DNA of 58,473 bases, from contig JAPKMR010000022.1 in assembly GCA_026645815.1 (NCBI GenBank), positions 1 through 58,473 on the forward strand, written 5' to 3'. This document shows positions 8,512-17,411 of this stretch, one piece after another (the stretch's first letter is position 1; the number at the start of each line of letters is the position of its first letter). Both the position numbers and the translations under genes were made by a program. The notes below the pieces were generated by a model. That model was not told the DNA's origin. It ran no database searches and saw only the letters and a program-made list of their open reading frames with translations. This DNA is from Anaerolineae bacterium. GTDB lineage: Bacteria; Chloroflexota; Anaerolineae; B4-G1; SLSP01.

Positions 8512-9921
8512 ATGCCAAAACCATATGTTGCCATTGTTGGACGCCCAAATGTGGGCAAATCCACCCTCTTCAATCGCCTGATCGGTGAACGCCGGGCGGT
8601 GGTGAGTGATATTCCTGGGACTACCCGCGACCGTATCATCACCGAAACAGAGTGGAACGATCGCGCTTTTGTCCTTGTGGATACCGGTGGCATCGAGGTG
8701 CTGCCAAGCACCGTGGATGCAGGGCGCCGTCCTGGACCAGAGAGTCCATTGCTAGAGGATTCTGCTGCCTTCATCCCCTTGATCCGCGCACAGGCAGAGC
8801 AGGCAATTGCCGAAGCCGATATTGTGCTGTTCCTCACCGATGCCAGCACAGGTCTCACCGGCGCCGATCAGGAAGTGGCGGACCTGTTGCGTCGCAGCAC
8901 CAAGCCCGTGCTGCTCGTCGCCAACAAAGCCGATAGCGAGCGCCGGGAGCAGCAAGCGTATGAGTTCTATGAGTTGGGCTTCGATGAAGTCTACACCATC
9001 TCCGCGTTGCACGGACGTGGGGTTGCGGATTTGCTGGACACCATCGTGGACCTGCTACCCCCTGAAGCCACCGAACCCGAAGTGGCGGAGGATACGGTGC
9101 GGATTGCTATTCTGGGGCGCCCCAATGTAGGCAAATCCTCGCTGCTCAACCGCCTCTTGGGCGAGGAACGTGCCATCGTCAGCCCGGTTGCCGGCACCAC
9201 GCGGGACACCCTTGATACGGAAATGCTCTGGGAAGGGCAACGCATCACCCTGATTGATACTGCAGGCATTCGCCGTCGAGGGAAAATCGAGGTTGGCGTC
9301 GAAAAATACAGTGTACTGCGGGCGGTGAAAGCCACAGAACGTGCCGATATCGCCCTGCTACTCATTGATGCGGTCGAGGGTATCACCGCGCAAGACACCC
9401 ATATCGCAGGCATTATTGCGGAGCAGGGTGTCAGCGTCGTCGTGGTAGTCAACAAATGGGATGCGGTAGCCTCCGAGGTACGGCGCGATGCCGCCGATTT
9501 CGAAGCCAAGGTCCGCGAGGAACTGAAATTCATGCCCTATATCCCGGTGCTCTTCATCTCAGCGCTAACCGGGTTGCGGGTTGACCGTGTCATTCCGACC
9601 GCGCTAGAGGTCGCCGGAGCCCGCTATGAGCGCCTGCCTGCCGGCACATTGAACGATGCACTGCAACGCGCCCTCGCTGAGCATGCACCCCCCAGCATCC
9701 AGGGACGCAAACTGAAGTTGTATTACGCGAGTCAGATTGGTGTAGCACCACCCACGTTTGCGCTCTCGGTGAACGACCCGGCACTGGTGCATTTCTCCTA
9801 CCAACGCTATCTGGAGAACCGCATCCGAGAGATTTATACCTTTCCGGGCACCCCGATCCGCGTGATTTTCCGTGCCCACAAGAAAGAGAAAAAAGAACGC
9901 AGCGGCAAACGCCGGAGTTAA
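8512..9921 (+). CDS. der: Ribosome biogenesis GTPase Der (EngA)
   Basis: A 469-residue protein with two consecutive GTPase domains, the hallmark of Der, needed for 50S subunit maturation. P-loops GRPNVGKST (near residue 10) and GRPNVGKSS (near 203) are each followed by DTGG/DTAG G3 boxes and NKAD/NKWD G4 boxes. The C-terminal third is the KH-like domain and ends in a Lys/Arg-rich tail. There is a modest insert between G2 and G3 of the first domain (around residues 65-85). AGGGGAAAGTT provides the ribosome site before ATG 8512. Confidence 0.97.
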   Translation: MPKPYVAIVGRPNVGKSTLFNRLIGERRAVVSDIPGTTRDRIITETEWNDRAFVLVDTGGIEVLPSTVDAGRRPGPESPLLEDSAAFIPLIRAQAEQAIAEADIVLFLTDASTGLTGADQEVADLLRRSTKPVLLVANKADSERREQQAYEFYELGFDEVYTISALHGRGVADLLDTIVDLLPPEATEPEVAEDTVRIAILGRPNVGKSSLLNRLLGEERAIVSPVAGTTRDTLDTEMLWEGQRITLIDTAGIRRRGKIEVGVEKYSVLRAVKATERADIALLLIDAVEGITAQDTHIAGIIAEQGVSVVVVVNKWDAVASEVRRDAADFEAKVREELKFMPYIPVLFISALTGLRVDRVIPTALEVAGARYERLPAGTLNDALQRALAEHAPPSIQGRKLKLYYASQIGVAPPTFALSVNDPALVHFSYQRYLENRIREIYTFPGTPIRVIFRAHKKEKKERSGKRRS

Positions 9922-9943
9922 GGCTCTAAATTCAGCCTACAAA

Positions 9944-9975
9944 AGAGCGCACGAAGAAAACCCTCCGTGCGCTCT
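9944..9975. terminator. Bidirectional terminator, der / nitroreductase
   Basis: AGAGCGCACG (9944-9953) pairs perfectly with 9966-9975 across a 12-base loop, in a 70-base gap between convergent genes. Confidence 0.7.
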
Positions 9976-9991
9976 CATGGTAACAAACTGC

Positions 9992-10846
9992 CTAACCCAA
10001 GACGATTTTCGCTACGGGCGCCAGCGTTGGCGGATATTTGGGCAGGTCGCGCTCTTCCCCGGTTAGTAATTGCCAGCTCCCTTGCCGCCCCTGTGACTTG
10101 AGCGCCAACCGCACCGATGCCATACACAACCCGGCATCGAAGAAGCGGTAATCCTGCAATACACCCTTACCGTAACGCGGATTCTCTTGCAGCGTGAAGA
10201 GAAATAGCTCACCCTTGCGCCAGAAAAAGCGCCAGGGCTGCGCATTGAGCGCCGAGGGGGATTTTCGTGCTGCCTCGATGAGGGGCAGCACGTCCTCAGG
10301 GGGAGCGCTGGGACGATCGAAGGATTTGTTGTAGAAGAGTTCCGCTGAGGGCAAACGCTGGGTTGACCCTACCATGCGACGCAGCACCCCATCCACGGTA
10401 CGATTTCCGAGGTCCACAGCCGGTCGTCCAAAGATGACCACCGCCCCCACGCGCACCTCACGGCGCAGAATGAAGCGAGCGCGTAACGTTGTTTCGCGCC
10501 CAAGACTGCCGATGTAGCAAGCGCCCAGGTCTAGCAACATCATCTGCATCACCAGCTGCTGTGTACGATAGCCAAGGTCCTCAAGCGCGTGCGCTTCACC
10601 CACGACATAAGGCACCATAAAATGCGGAGGACTCAACAAGCGCCCGTAGGCGCCCAATGCCTGCACCAGGTCCTCCACCGCGGTCACGTCACGAATCATC
10701 ACCGTGTAACGGTTCTCCGGAACCAACGGCTCTACAGTCGCCGCCAGGTCCTGAATGCGCTTCAACGTTCCTTCTGCCAGGGGATGGGTATCGAAGCGCC
10801 GGGTTGAGTGCCGCGAAATAAGGGCTTGATATAATTCATTGTTCAT
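9992..10846 (-). CDS. Nitroreductase family protein (TM1586 type)
   Basis: A 284-residue flavin-dependent oxidoreductase-like protein. Residues 1-60 (ALISRHSTRRFD) and the C-terminal half (EAARKSPSALNAQPWRFFW, then DAGLCMASVRLAL) give the two halves of an FMN-binding nitroreductase fold, closest to the TM1586-type group. Substrate unknown. The ATG at 10846 was chosen over one at 10930 because AAGGA lies 8 bases upstream. It follows the zinc operon on the same strand with a gap of about 96 bases; it may be a separate unit. Confidence 0.82.
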   Translation of the reverse strand: MNNELYQALISRHSTRRFDTHPLAEGTLKRIQDLAATVEPLVPENRYTVMIRDVTAVEDLVQALGAYGRLLSPPHFMVPYVVGEAHALEDLGYRTQQLVMQMMLLDLGACYIGSLGRETTLRARFILRREVRVGAVVIFGRPAVDLGNRTVDGVLRRMVGSTQRLPSAELFYNKSFDRPSAPPEDVLPLIEAARKSPSALNAQPWRFFWRKGELFLFTLQENPRYGKGVLQDYRFFDAGLCMASVRLALKSQGRQGSWQLLTGEERDLPKYPPTLAPVAKIVLG

Positions 10847-10942
10847 GTTGTCGTCCTTATGAGTCCAGTTTCTACCCGCCAGATTCGGAATCCTGCCGGT
10901 GAGAAGAATCATCCGGCGCAGAAAGGTCACGGGATGCCATCA

Positions 10943-11446
10943 TCATCCCCATCCCAGGTCCCGCGCCCGCCGGTGACTGTGATCATGCTTGTGCCCACCG
11001 CCGTGCGTGTGGTCGTGATCATGATCGTGGTCATGTCCAGAGTCATGGTCATGAACCAGGTCCTCGGGCGGAGGCGGCAAGGGTATCGCATCCACCAGGT
11101 CCTGGAAATCGCCATCCTGAGCGCCTTCCGCACGGCGCGCTACAATCTCACGGAACATCTCCCGGTCTACACCTGCCGGGGCGACCTCATCCAACAATGC
11201 GCCCCCGCTCTGGAGCAAACGCGCCGCCGTCTGTGAATCCAGGTCGTTATCACGGGCTTCTCGCGCCCGCGCGTCGAAAGCCTCACGGCTAGCCGTTTCG
11301 CCACGCCCCAAATGCGCGCGCGAGATCAGTTTTTCCACCACCACACTCCCGCAACCTGGACACGGTGGCGGGGCGGCATCAAAGGAACGCGCCAGATGTT
11401 GGAAACGCGCATCACACGCCGGGCAGTAATACTCGTAGATGGGCAT
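10943..11446 (-). CDS. FmdB-type zinc-ribbon protein with His/Asp-rich tail
   Basis: A 167-residue protein. It opens with MPIYEYYCPACDARF and a second pair CPGCG, the zinc ribbon of the FmdB/CxxC_CxxC_SSSS regulatory family. A middle region (50-120) is predicted helical, with QDGDFQDLVDAIPLPPPPEDL. The last 45 residues hold an HDHDHDHDH run and a GGGHKHDHSHRR segment that should bind several zinc or nickel ions. It is the last gene of the zur-znuACB cluster, 36 bases after znuB, which suggests a zinc store, chaperone or sensor; that role is inference. The start has AGGTGCAAG just upstream. Confidence 0.8.
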   Translation of the reverse strand: MPIYEYYCPACDARFQHLARSFDAAPPPCPGCGSVVVEKLISRAHLGRGETASREAFDARAREARDNDLDSQTAARLLQSGGALLDEVAPAGVDREMFREIVARRAEGAQDGDFQDLVDAIPLPPPPEDLVHDHDSGHDHDHDHDHTHGGGHKHDHSHRRARDLGWG

Positions 11447-11482
11447 CTTGCACCTCAGAAACAGCCTGTTACCGTAGAGTGC

Positions 11483-12340
11483 CTATGCGCTCCTGCGCCA
11501 GAGCAATCCCCGCTGCGGCGCAAACAACAACGCCAACAGGAAAAATCCCGTGCAAACCAACACTATCGCCGCGCCAGAGGCAACACTGATGTAATAGGAG
11601 AGGTACAAACCGATAATCCCCGAAGAAGCCCCAATAAACGCCGCGAGTGCAATCATCCGCGAAAGTCGCCGGGTCAGCAAGAAAGCCGTCGCTGCGGGTG
11701 TCACCAGCATCGCCACCATCAGCGCTACACCCACCGTCTGTAGAGAGACCACGATCGCCAGTGCAATCAGCACCAAGAGCAGGTAATGCAACAGCGTGGC
11801 GGGCATCCGCAGGGTTACCACCAGCACAGGGTCGAAAGAAAGGACGGTGAATTCCTTGTACAGCGCGAGGATGATGAACAACACAATTCCGCCAAAGACG
11901 CCGGTCAACCACAGGTCGTACGCTGCCACGCCCAACACATCCCCGAAGAGGAAGTGAGAAAGGTCCACCGCATAGCTGCGCACCGATGAAATCAACGCGA
12001 TGCCCAATGCAAACATCCCGGCAAAGATAATACCGATAGCGGTGTCTTCCTTGACCTGCGAACCTTTGCCGATGGCGCCGATACCAAGCGCGGTAAGCAC
12101 CGCAGCGCCAAGGCCCCACCAGAACAGTGCCCCGCGCGCGCCCCCGCTCACGAGGTAGCCAATGGCAACACCGGGTAGAATCGCGTGCGCCAGGGCATCG
12201 CCCAGAAAGGCCATGCCACGCAAGACCACAAAACTGCCCACTACCGCGCAGACGACTCCCACCATGATCACAGCAATCAGCCCCCGCAGCATGAAGGCAT
12301 ACTGCAACGGCTCGGTCAACAAAGTCCATAGCGCATTCAT
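11483..12340 (-). CDS. znuB: Zinc/manganese ABC transporter permease
   Basis: A 285-residue polytopic membrane protein of the ABC-3 family, permease of a high-affinity metal importer. About eight hydrophobic segments are visible, with the conserved cytoplasmic GDALAHAILPGVAIGYLVSGG segment after residue 40. ATG at 12340 overlaps the znuC stop by four bases (ATGA) and has AGGAG in place; an in-frame TTG 18 bases earlier is less likely. It works with the ATPase and the lipoprotein encoded just upstream. Confidence 0.93.
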   Translation of the reverse strand: MNALWTLLTEPLQYAFMLRGLIAVIMVGVVCAVVGSFVVLRGMAFLGDALAHAILPGVAIGYLVSGGARGALFWWGLGAAVLTALGIGAIGKGSQVKEDTAIGIIFAGMFALGIALISSVRSYAVDLSHFLFGDVLGVAAYDLWLTGVFGGIVLFIILALYKEFTVLSFDPVLVVTLRMPATLLHYLLLVLIALAIVVSLQTVGVALMVAMLVTPAATAFLLTRRLSRMIALAAFIGASSGIIGLYLSYYISVASGAAIVLVCTGFFLLALLFAPQRGLLWRRSA

Positions 12341-13173
12341 GCAGGCTCTCCTGTGCAACAGGTGTCACTCACCGCCAGCAGACCATTGTCTGCCTGAATC
12401 AGATGCAAATGCCCACCATAGGCCTGTTGCAGATTTGCGGTCGTGAAGACTTCACCAGGGAGACCCAATCCCAGCAAGCGATGTCGCAGCAACATCACCC
12501 GGTCAAAGCGCTCCGCAGCCTGCTGCAAGTCATGCGTTGCCACCATCACGGTCACCTCGCGAGCGCGAAGTGTCTCCAAAACACGGAAGATGTCCTCCTG
12601 CGCGGGCACATCCAGGCCCGTAAGAGGCTCGTCCATCAACATCAGCTCGGCCTCCTGCGCCAGGGCGCGAGCGATGAACATACGTTGCTGTTGCCCACCA
12701 GAGAGCTCCCCAATCTGACGGGATGCCAGGTTAGTCATTCCGACCACACTCAGGCATTCCCTAACGTACTCCCAATCCCGACGTCCCGCGCGTCGCAGCA
12801 GCCCGATTTTGCCGAAGCGTCCCATCATCACTGCCGCTGCCACCGTTGTCGGGAAAGTCCAATCCACTTGCGTGCGCTGCGGCACATAGGAGATGCAGAT
12901 ATGCCTGCCGGGGCTCCCGCCAGCGACCTTCACCTGCCCCGTAGTCGGAGCCAATACCCCAGCAATCACTTTGAAAAGGGTGCTCTTACCGGCGCCATTC
13001 GGTCCCACCACTGCAAGCCGCTCACCCCTGTTCAGATGGAAGGAAACCTCCTCCAGCGCCATAGTACCGTTATAGCGCACGTTCAGACCGGCGACCTCCA
13101 GAATCGGAGCGCCTGCGTCATGCGCCTCGGGGCGCATGAAAATCGGTTTCCAAGCCAACTTCTGCAAGTTCAT
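12337..13173 (-). CDS. znuC: Zinc ABC transporter ATP-binding protein
   Basis: A 278-residue ABC ATPase energising metal import. Walker A GPNGAGKST (about residue 58), signature LSGGQQQR, Walker B LMLMDEPLTGLD and switch-His ATHD are all intact. The ATG at 13173 overlaps the znuA stop (TGATG). An unusual short N-terminal extension of about 25 residues precedes the nucleotide-binding domain. The gene order regulator-binding protein-ATPase-permease supports zinc rather than iron or other ligands. Confidence 0.95.
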   Translation of the reverse strand: MNLQKLAWKPIFMRPEAHDAGAPILEVAGLNVRYNGTMALEEVSFHLNRGERLAVVGPNGAGKSTLFKVIAGVLAPTTGQVKVAGGSPGRHICISYVPQRTQVDWTFPTTVAAAVMMGRFGKIGLLRRAGRRDWEYVRECLSVVGMTNLASRQIGELSGGQQQRMFIARALAQEAELMLMDEPLTGLDVPAQEDIFRVLETLRAREVTVMVATHDLQQAAERFDRVMLLRHRLLGLGLPGEVFTTANLQQAYGGHLHLIQADNGLLAVSDTCCTGEPA

Positions 13174-14186
13174 CAACGCAACCCACCCACAATAGCGTTC
13201 ACATTATACCGCATAAACGCCAGATACGTGTCAGCGGGACCACCAGCCTCGCTCAGGGAGCCATGATACACCGGGATGAGTTGCACCCCGGTATCCTGCG
13301 CGACCTGCGCCGCAATGCCGGGATTCAGAGTGATGCCCACGAAGATTGCTGGCACATCGAATTGCCGAATGGCATCCTCGAGGCGCGCCAGGTCTTGCGC
13401 TGAGGGCGCCGCCAGCGTGCTATAACCGGGAATGATGGCGCCCAGCTGTTCAAAACCATAGGTCTCCGCAAAATACGTGAATACCGTGTGGTCGGTCACC
13501 AGTTTGCGGTTGGCAGATGGAAGCTGCGCCACCTGGTCCACAATCCAAAGGTCAAGCGCCTCGAGCTCTTGGGTATAGGCTGCCGCATTACCGGCATAAT
13601 CCGCGGCATGCGCGGGATCAAGGGCGCTCAACGACTCCGCGATATTCTGCGTCCATTGCTTGACGTTGTGCGGTGAAAACCACGTATGGGGATCCCCCTC
13701 ATGATGATCGTGCTCCGGGTCCTCGTGTTCGGCATCCGTCTCAGCATGCGCCGCACCTTCCAGAAGCGTGATGCCAGCGGAGACCGGAACAATGGGCACC
13801 TGGGCGCCGGCGCTTTCGAGCAACTTCTCCAGAAAAGTCTCCAGACCTGCGCCATTGATGAAAATGACATGCGCATTCGCCACCGCTGCGGCATCCTGCG
13901 GCGCGGGCGTGAAGCTGTGTGGGTCAGCGCCCAGGGGCACTAGAACCCGCAAATCTATGTGGTCGCCGCCCACCTGCTGCACCACATCCGCTACCAGGCT
14001 TGTCGTCGCCACCACCCGCAACCGCTCCTGTCCGGGAAGGTCCAGCGCCATCAACGCGGGAAGTACATCCGGCGCCGCTTCCTCAGATGGCGTCGCCTCA
14101 AGCAAAGACCCGCAGCCCACCAACCCCGAAGCCAAAGGCAACACTAGAACAAGCCCAACCAACCGACGAATCCAACGTTGCAGCAT
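13173..14186 (-). CDS. znuA: Zinc-binding lipoprotein of ABC importer (ZnuA type)
   Basis: A 337-residue cluster A-I metal-binding lipoprotein. Signal peptide with lipobox LVGC puts it on the outer face of the membrane. Domain markers: PLGADPHSFTPAPQDAA and a His/Asp/Glu-rich loop (HAETDAEHEDPEHDHHEGD) before PHTWFSPHN, the loop typical of zinc-specific members. Other ligands are at DHTVFTYFAETYG. The ATG at 14186 was chosen from several because AAGGGG lies 6 bases before it. A candidate operator overlaps the region just upstream. Confidence 0.93.
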   Translation of the reverse strand: MLQRWIRRLVGLVLVLPLASGLVGCGSLLEATPSEEAAPDVLPALMALDLPGQERLRVVATTSLVADVVQQVGGDHIDLRVLVPLGADPHSFTPAPQDAAAVANAHVIFINGAGLETFLEKLLESAGAQVPIVPVSAGITLLEGAAHAETDAEHEDPEHDHHEGDPHTWFSPHNVKQWTQNIAESLSALDPAHAADYAGNAAAYTQELEALDLWIVDQVAQLPSANRKLVTDHTVFTYFAETYGFEQLGAIIPGYSTLAAPSAQDLARLEDAIRQFDVPAIFVGITLNPGIAAQVAQDTGVQLIPVYHGSLSEAGGPADTYLAFMRYNVNAIVGGLR

Positions 14187-14196
14187 TATCATCCCC

Positions 14197-14217
14197 TTAT
14201 TGAAAAATATTTTCATC
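14197..14217 (-). promoter_or_regulatory. Candidate Zur operator before znuA
   Basis: TTATTGA, nine bases, then TCATCAG. The first half is identical to that of the operator upstream of the regulator gene and the second half shares four of seven bases. The inner part, TGAAAAATATTTTCA, is itself a near-perfect palindrome. It lies just before the znuA ribosome-binding site. Confidence 0.45.
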
Positions 14218-14260
14218 AGCAAAGTTCAAAAATGGGGCTTATGCCCCGCAGAAAACCCAT

Positions 14261-14692
14261 CTATAGCGGTTCTCGCTTCGTCTGGCAAGCGGGGCAAAGC
14301 CCGATGAGTTGCAGAAGATGCTCCGCCACCCGGTAACCGGTCTGCGTCTCGATATCTGCAATAAGCATACGCAGGTCATCCCCGCCAGGAAATTCCACCG
14401 CCCCGCCACACTGTTCGCAGATCACAAAGTGATGGTGACCAGGCGAAACCGCCAGATAACCATGGCAACCATCTTTCAGGTGCACGCGGCAGACCAGACC
14501 CAGGGCTTCAAAGAGCTCGAGGGTACGATAGATGGTCACCAATCCCAGGTTGTGGCGCCGCGTGCGACCCGACTCGAAAAGCGCCTGTGGGGAGAGCGGC
14601 GTGCCGCTTTCCAGAAGCAACTGCATCACAGCACGACGCGGCTCAGTTACGCGATAGCCTGCCTGCGCCAACGATTCTTCCCACGCTGACAC
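14261..14692 (-). CDS. Fur-family regulator, probably zinc-responsive (Zur)
   Basis: A 143-residue Fur-family repressor. The N-terminal winged helix contains YRVTEPRRAVMQLL and LVTIYRTLELFEALGLV; the C-terminal dimerisation domain has HHHFVICEQCGG with the CxxC zinc site and a terminal CPAC pair. GTG at 14692 is the likely start, as AAAGGAG lies 5 bases upstream; an upstream in-frame TTG at 14722 lies inside the operator. Being the first gene before znuACB makes Zur more likely than Fur or PerR. It likely represses itself and the transporter when zinc is plentiful. Confidence 0.9.
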   Translation of the reverse strand: MSAWEESLAQAGYRVTEPRRAVMQLLLESGTPLSPQALFESGRTRRHNLGLVTIYRTLELFEALGLVCRVHLKDGCHGYLAVSPGHHHFVICEQCGGAVEFPGGDDLRMLIADIETQTGYRVAEHLLQLIGLCPACQTKREPL

Positions 14693-14702
14693 TTCTTCTC
14701 CT

Positions 14703-14756
14703 TTATTGATAGTTTTTTTCAATAAGGAGTATACCTGGATTCAGGGGCATTGTCAA
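14703..14756 (-). promoter_or_regulatory. Promoter and operator of the zur-znu operon
   Basis: On the minus strand TTGACA (14756-14751), a 17-base spacer and TATACT (14733-14728) form a near-consensus promoter. Over the expected start site lies TTATTGA-N9-TCAATAA (14703-14725), a perfect 7-base inverted repeat well placed for autorepression. Confidence 0.75.
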
Positions 14757-15028
14757 GAGGGTATTTCTGGGATATCTCATAGCAGATCGCTGACCAAAAT
14801 CGCGCTCTGCCCCGCACACTGCCCTTGAAGCGCGAGCAAGACAGTCGCACCGAGGTTGCAGAGCAACCCATTGACGCGGCAACCAACCCGCACAGCGTGT
14901 CTTGCAGGGTACGCAGAACTCCACTAAACTGCCACGAATACCCTATCCCCGCCGCTCTGGCGTTTCTTGCGTTCCCTTGTAGAATTAGGAGTATCCGAGA
15001 CGCAAATTGCAACGAAAGGAGTCATTCC

Positions 15029-16519
15029 ATGCCCCTGACGAAAATTGTCTGCACTTTAGGTCCGGCAACGGAATCACCAGAAGTCATCCGCGCGATGATC
15101 CGCGCGGGAATGACGGTCGCGCGACTGAACTTCTCTCATGGCGGCGCCGAGGGAAAGCGCCAGATGGCAGAGTTAATCCGCCGTGTAGCGCAGGAGGAAA
15201 ATCGCTTCGTCGCGCTCATGGGCGACCTGCAAGGTCCCAAAATTCGGGTAGGAAAATTACCAGAGGGTGGCGTGCCCCTCGAAGAGGGACGCGAAATCGT
15301 CCTCACCTCTGGACCTGTCACCGATTCAGAACACGAAATTCCCTTCCCGCATCCCGATATCATCCTCGACCTGCGCATCGGAGATCACATTCTGCTGGAT
15401 GATGGCACGCTGGAACTGGAAGTACTGGCGGTAACGCCGCCGGCGGCACGCTGCCGGATCAAGGTAGGAGGCATGCTCAGTTCGAACAAGGGCGTGAACC
15501 TGCCGGGCGTCGCGCTCAAGCTCACGGCTATGACCGAGAAAGATTGTGAAGACGCCGCTATCGCGCTCGAGTTGGAGCTGGATTACCTGGCGCTCTCGTT
15601 TGTGCGCAGCGCAAAGGATGTAGAAGAACTGCGCGCGCACCTCAAAGCGCTCGTGCGAGCTGGCGGCGAGCGCCTCCCGGGCGAGAATCCCCATCGCATT
15701 CCCGCCATCGTCGCCAAAATCGAGAAGCCCGAAGCGCTCCAGGATTTGGAAGCCATCGTGCGGGCAGCGGATGCGGTGATGGTTGCGCGCGGCGACCTGG
15801 GGGTGGAAACGGCGCCGGAGCGCGTACCACTGGCGCAAAAGGACATCATCCGCCTGTGCAACCGCCTGGGCAAGCCCGTAATCACCGCCACACAGATGCT
15901 GCAATCCATGATAGATAACCCGCGCCCCACACGAGCAGAGGCTTCAGATGTGGCGAATGCCATCATTGATGGCAGTGATGCGGTGATGCTCTCCGGCGAG
16001 ACTTCGGTGGGCAAGTATCCGGTGGAAGCGGTGCGCATGATGGCGCGCATTTCCGAGAGTGTGGAAGCCTCCACCTCGTTCCCGTACAATCAGCTGCTCA
16101 ACCTCACAGGCACCGGCGAGGTTTTGCCAACACCACGGCTGATCTCGCGTTCCATCAGCCGGGCGACGGTGGAAATTGCCGAGGAATCGGGCGCCAAAGC
16201 CATCCTGACATCCACCGAATCAGGACGCACCGCGCGAACCGTGGCACGGCACCGCCCGAGATGCCCCTTGATTGCCGCCACCCCCTTCGCGCAGACAGCA
16301 CGGCGGTTGCAGCTGGTCTGGGGTGTCATTCCTGCGCTGGTTGAGCCTTTCCACGATACGGATTCCATGATTCAGACGATGATCCAGGCGGCGGTGCGAT
16401 TGGGATACGCCAAAGTGGACGACGAAGTCGTGCTCACAGCGGGCATTCCTTTCGAGGTGCATGGGGTCACGAATATGCTCAAAGTACACACCGTGCGGAA
16501 AGAGGATTTGAAGAGCTAA
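15029..16519 (+). CDS. pyk: Pyruvate kinase
   Basis: A 496-residue glycolytic enzyme converting phosphoenolpyruvate and ADP to pyruvate and ATP. Signatures: TKIVCTLGPATES at the N-terminus, LSFVRSAKDVEEL, VAKIEKPEAL with the catalytic Lys, MVARGDLGVE, and TATQMLQSMIDNPRPTRAEA. The C-terminal allosteric domain (about 370-496) is complete. The ATG at 15029 has AAAGGAG 8 bases upstream; the reading frame is open further upstream but without family similarity. TAGAAT at 14980-14985 is a possible -10. Single-gene unit. Confidence 0.97.
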   Translation: MPLTKIVCTLGPATESPEVIRAMIRAGMTVARLNFSHGGAEGKRQMAELIRRVAQEENRFVALMGDLQGPKIRVGKLPEGGVPLEEGREIVLTSGPVTDSEHEIPFPHPDIILDLRIGDHILLDDGTLELEVLAVTPPAARCRIKVGGMLSSNKGVNLPGVALKLTAMTEKDCEDAAIALELELDYLALSFVRSAKDVEELRAHLKALVRAGGERLPGENPHRIPAIVAKIEKPEALQDLEAIVRAADAVMVARGDLGVETAPERVPLAQKDIIRLCNRLGKPVITATQMLQSMIDNPRPTRAEASDVANAIIDGSDAVMLSGETSVGKYPVEAVRMMARISESVEASTSFPYNQLLNLTGTGEVLPTPRLISRSISRATVEIAEESGAKAILTSTESGRTARTVARHRPRCPLIAATPFAQTARRLQLVWGVIPALVEPFHDTDSMIQTMIQAAVRLGYAKVDDEVVLTAGIPFEVHGVTNMLKVHTVRKEDLKS

Positions 16520-16578
16520 CGCGGCGCCCTGCCTATCTCAGACAATAGAGGGCAGCAAAGAGAGAGTTGGTTAAAGAA

Positions 16579-16609
16579 ATTAGCGCCGCGGCAGTGCCGC
16601 GGCGCTAAT
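16579..16609. terminator. Bidirectional terminator after pyk
   Basis: A 15-bp perfect stem (16579-16593 with 16595-16609), the single central base implying a slightly opened loop, between convergent pyk and the zinc-ribbon gene. Confidence 0.75.
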
Positions 16610-16631
16610 GCGTTTCATTCACAGCAAGAAT

Positions 16632-17111
16632 TCAGTCTTCGCTGGGTGCGAGCACAGGTTCAACAACCTGCGAATGCTGGGGCGTGCCACAATAGGGGCA
16701 GAGGTTCCAATCCAGTTGCAGCGGTTGATGGCAGCTCGTGCAGGCTTTCTTCATCTGCGTGTGGCAATGCGGGCAATATAGGAATTCGGCGCGCACTTTG
16801 GCGCCGCAGGAACCGCACACTTCGGGTTCCTCAATCGCCTGGAGCAACGCCTCTTGTTCGAGAGCGCGTTCATAAGCCTCCGCAAGCGTCTCGCGCGGGC
16901 GGATGAGGAAGTAGATAATCAACCCGGGCAGAGTCAGCAAAGCCACCATCAGGGTCGCCATGAACTGCACCAGGACATCACGCGTCCGTGCGCGAATATC
17001 GCGGAAGGTCCACAGCACCATGCCCAACCATAGGCTGGTCACGAAAACGGCGATAGCGACCACGAGACCGGTCACAATCGTCGGCAAAAGTTCCAGGAGT
17101 TGATCAATCAT
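16632..17111 (-). CDS. Membrane-anchored double zinc-ribbon protein
   Basis: A 159-residue protein with two N-terminal transmembrane helices (about 8-32 and 48-68), a charged linker, and a cytosolic C-terminal pair of zinc ribbons: CGSCGAKV...CPHC and CTSCHQPL...CPYCGTP. Double zinc ribbons bind protein or nucleic acid; the function is unknown. ATG at 17111 chosen because GGAG lies 8 bases upstream; the in-frame TTG twelve bases earlier overlaps that site. Monocistronic. The gap to radC (about 300 bases) holds a repeat and the radC promoter. Confidence 0.8.
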   Translation of the reverse strand: MIDQLLELLPTIVTGLVVAIAVFVTSLWLGMVLWTFRDIRARTRDVLVQFMATLMVALLTLPGLIIYFLIRPRETLAEAYERALEQEALLQAIEEPEVCGSCGAKVRAEFLYCPHCHTQMKKACTSCHQPLQLDWNLCPYCGTPQHSQVVEPVLAPSED

Positions 17112-17224
17112 CGCAAGCTCCAATTTTGATTTGAATACTACGACCGGATAGTATGCCGATCGTCAAGTGAACACAAGCACGGATTATACCATTCCCCACA
17201 AGACAAGCAAGAGCGCAGAGTATG

Positions 17225-17316
17225 GTAAATGTTCAGATTCCCATCGCAGGGCGTGAATTTCGGGCTGAAGCCCGCGAGAAAGAGTGTTTTTGGGCGCTTC
17301 GCGCGCCCAAAAACAC
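17225..17316 (+). repeat. Composite extragenic repeat (TTCAG module plus hairpin)
   Basis: 17225-17275 resembles one end of the element at 36988-37079 (GTTCAG, TCGCAGGGCG, GGGCT-GAAG-CCC). It is followed by a perfect 14-bp hairpin (17284-17297 with 17303-17316, loop TTCGC). Confidence 0.7.
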
Positions 17317-17335
17317 ATAGAGAAGATTCTCACAG

Positions 17336-17363
17336 TTGTTGAATTGGCGCATTTGGGTACAAT
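17336..17363 (+). promoter_or_regulatory. Promoter of radC
   Basis: TTGTTG (17336-17341), 16-base spacer, TACAAT (17358-17363), 49 bases before the start codon. Confidence 0.6.
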
Positions 17364-17411
17364 TCACTTTGTAGCACAGTGTAACCCCGAAGCCTTGGCA
17401 AGGAGGTAGCT

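Noticed and set aside
14825..15028. N-terminal extension of pyruvate kinase
   Set aside because: Sequence is low in similarity and charged, while ATG 15029 has AAAGGAG and begins the normal family N-terminus.
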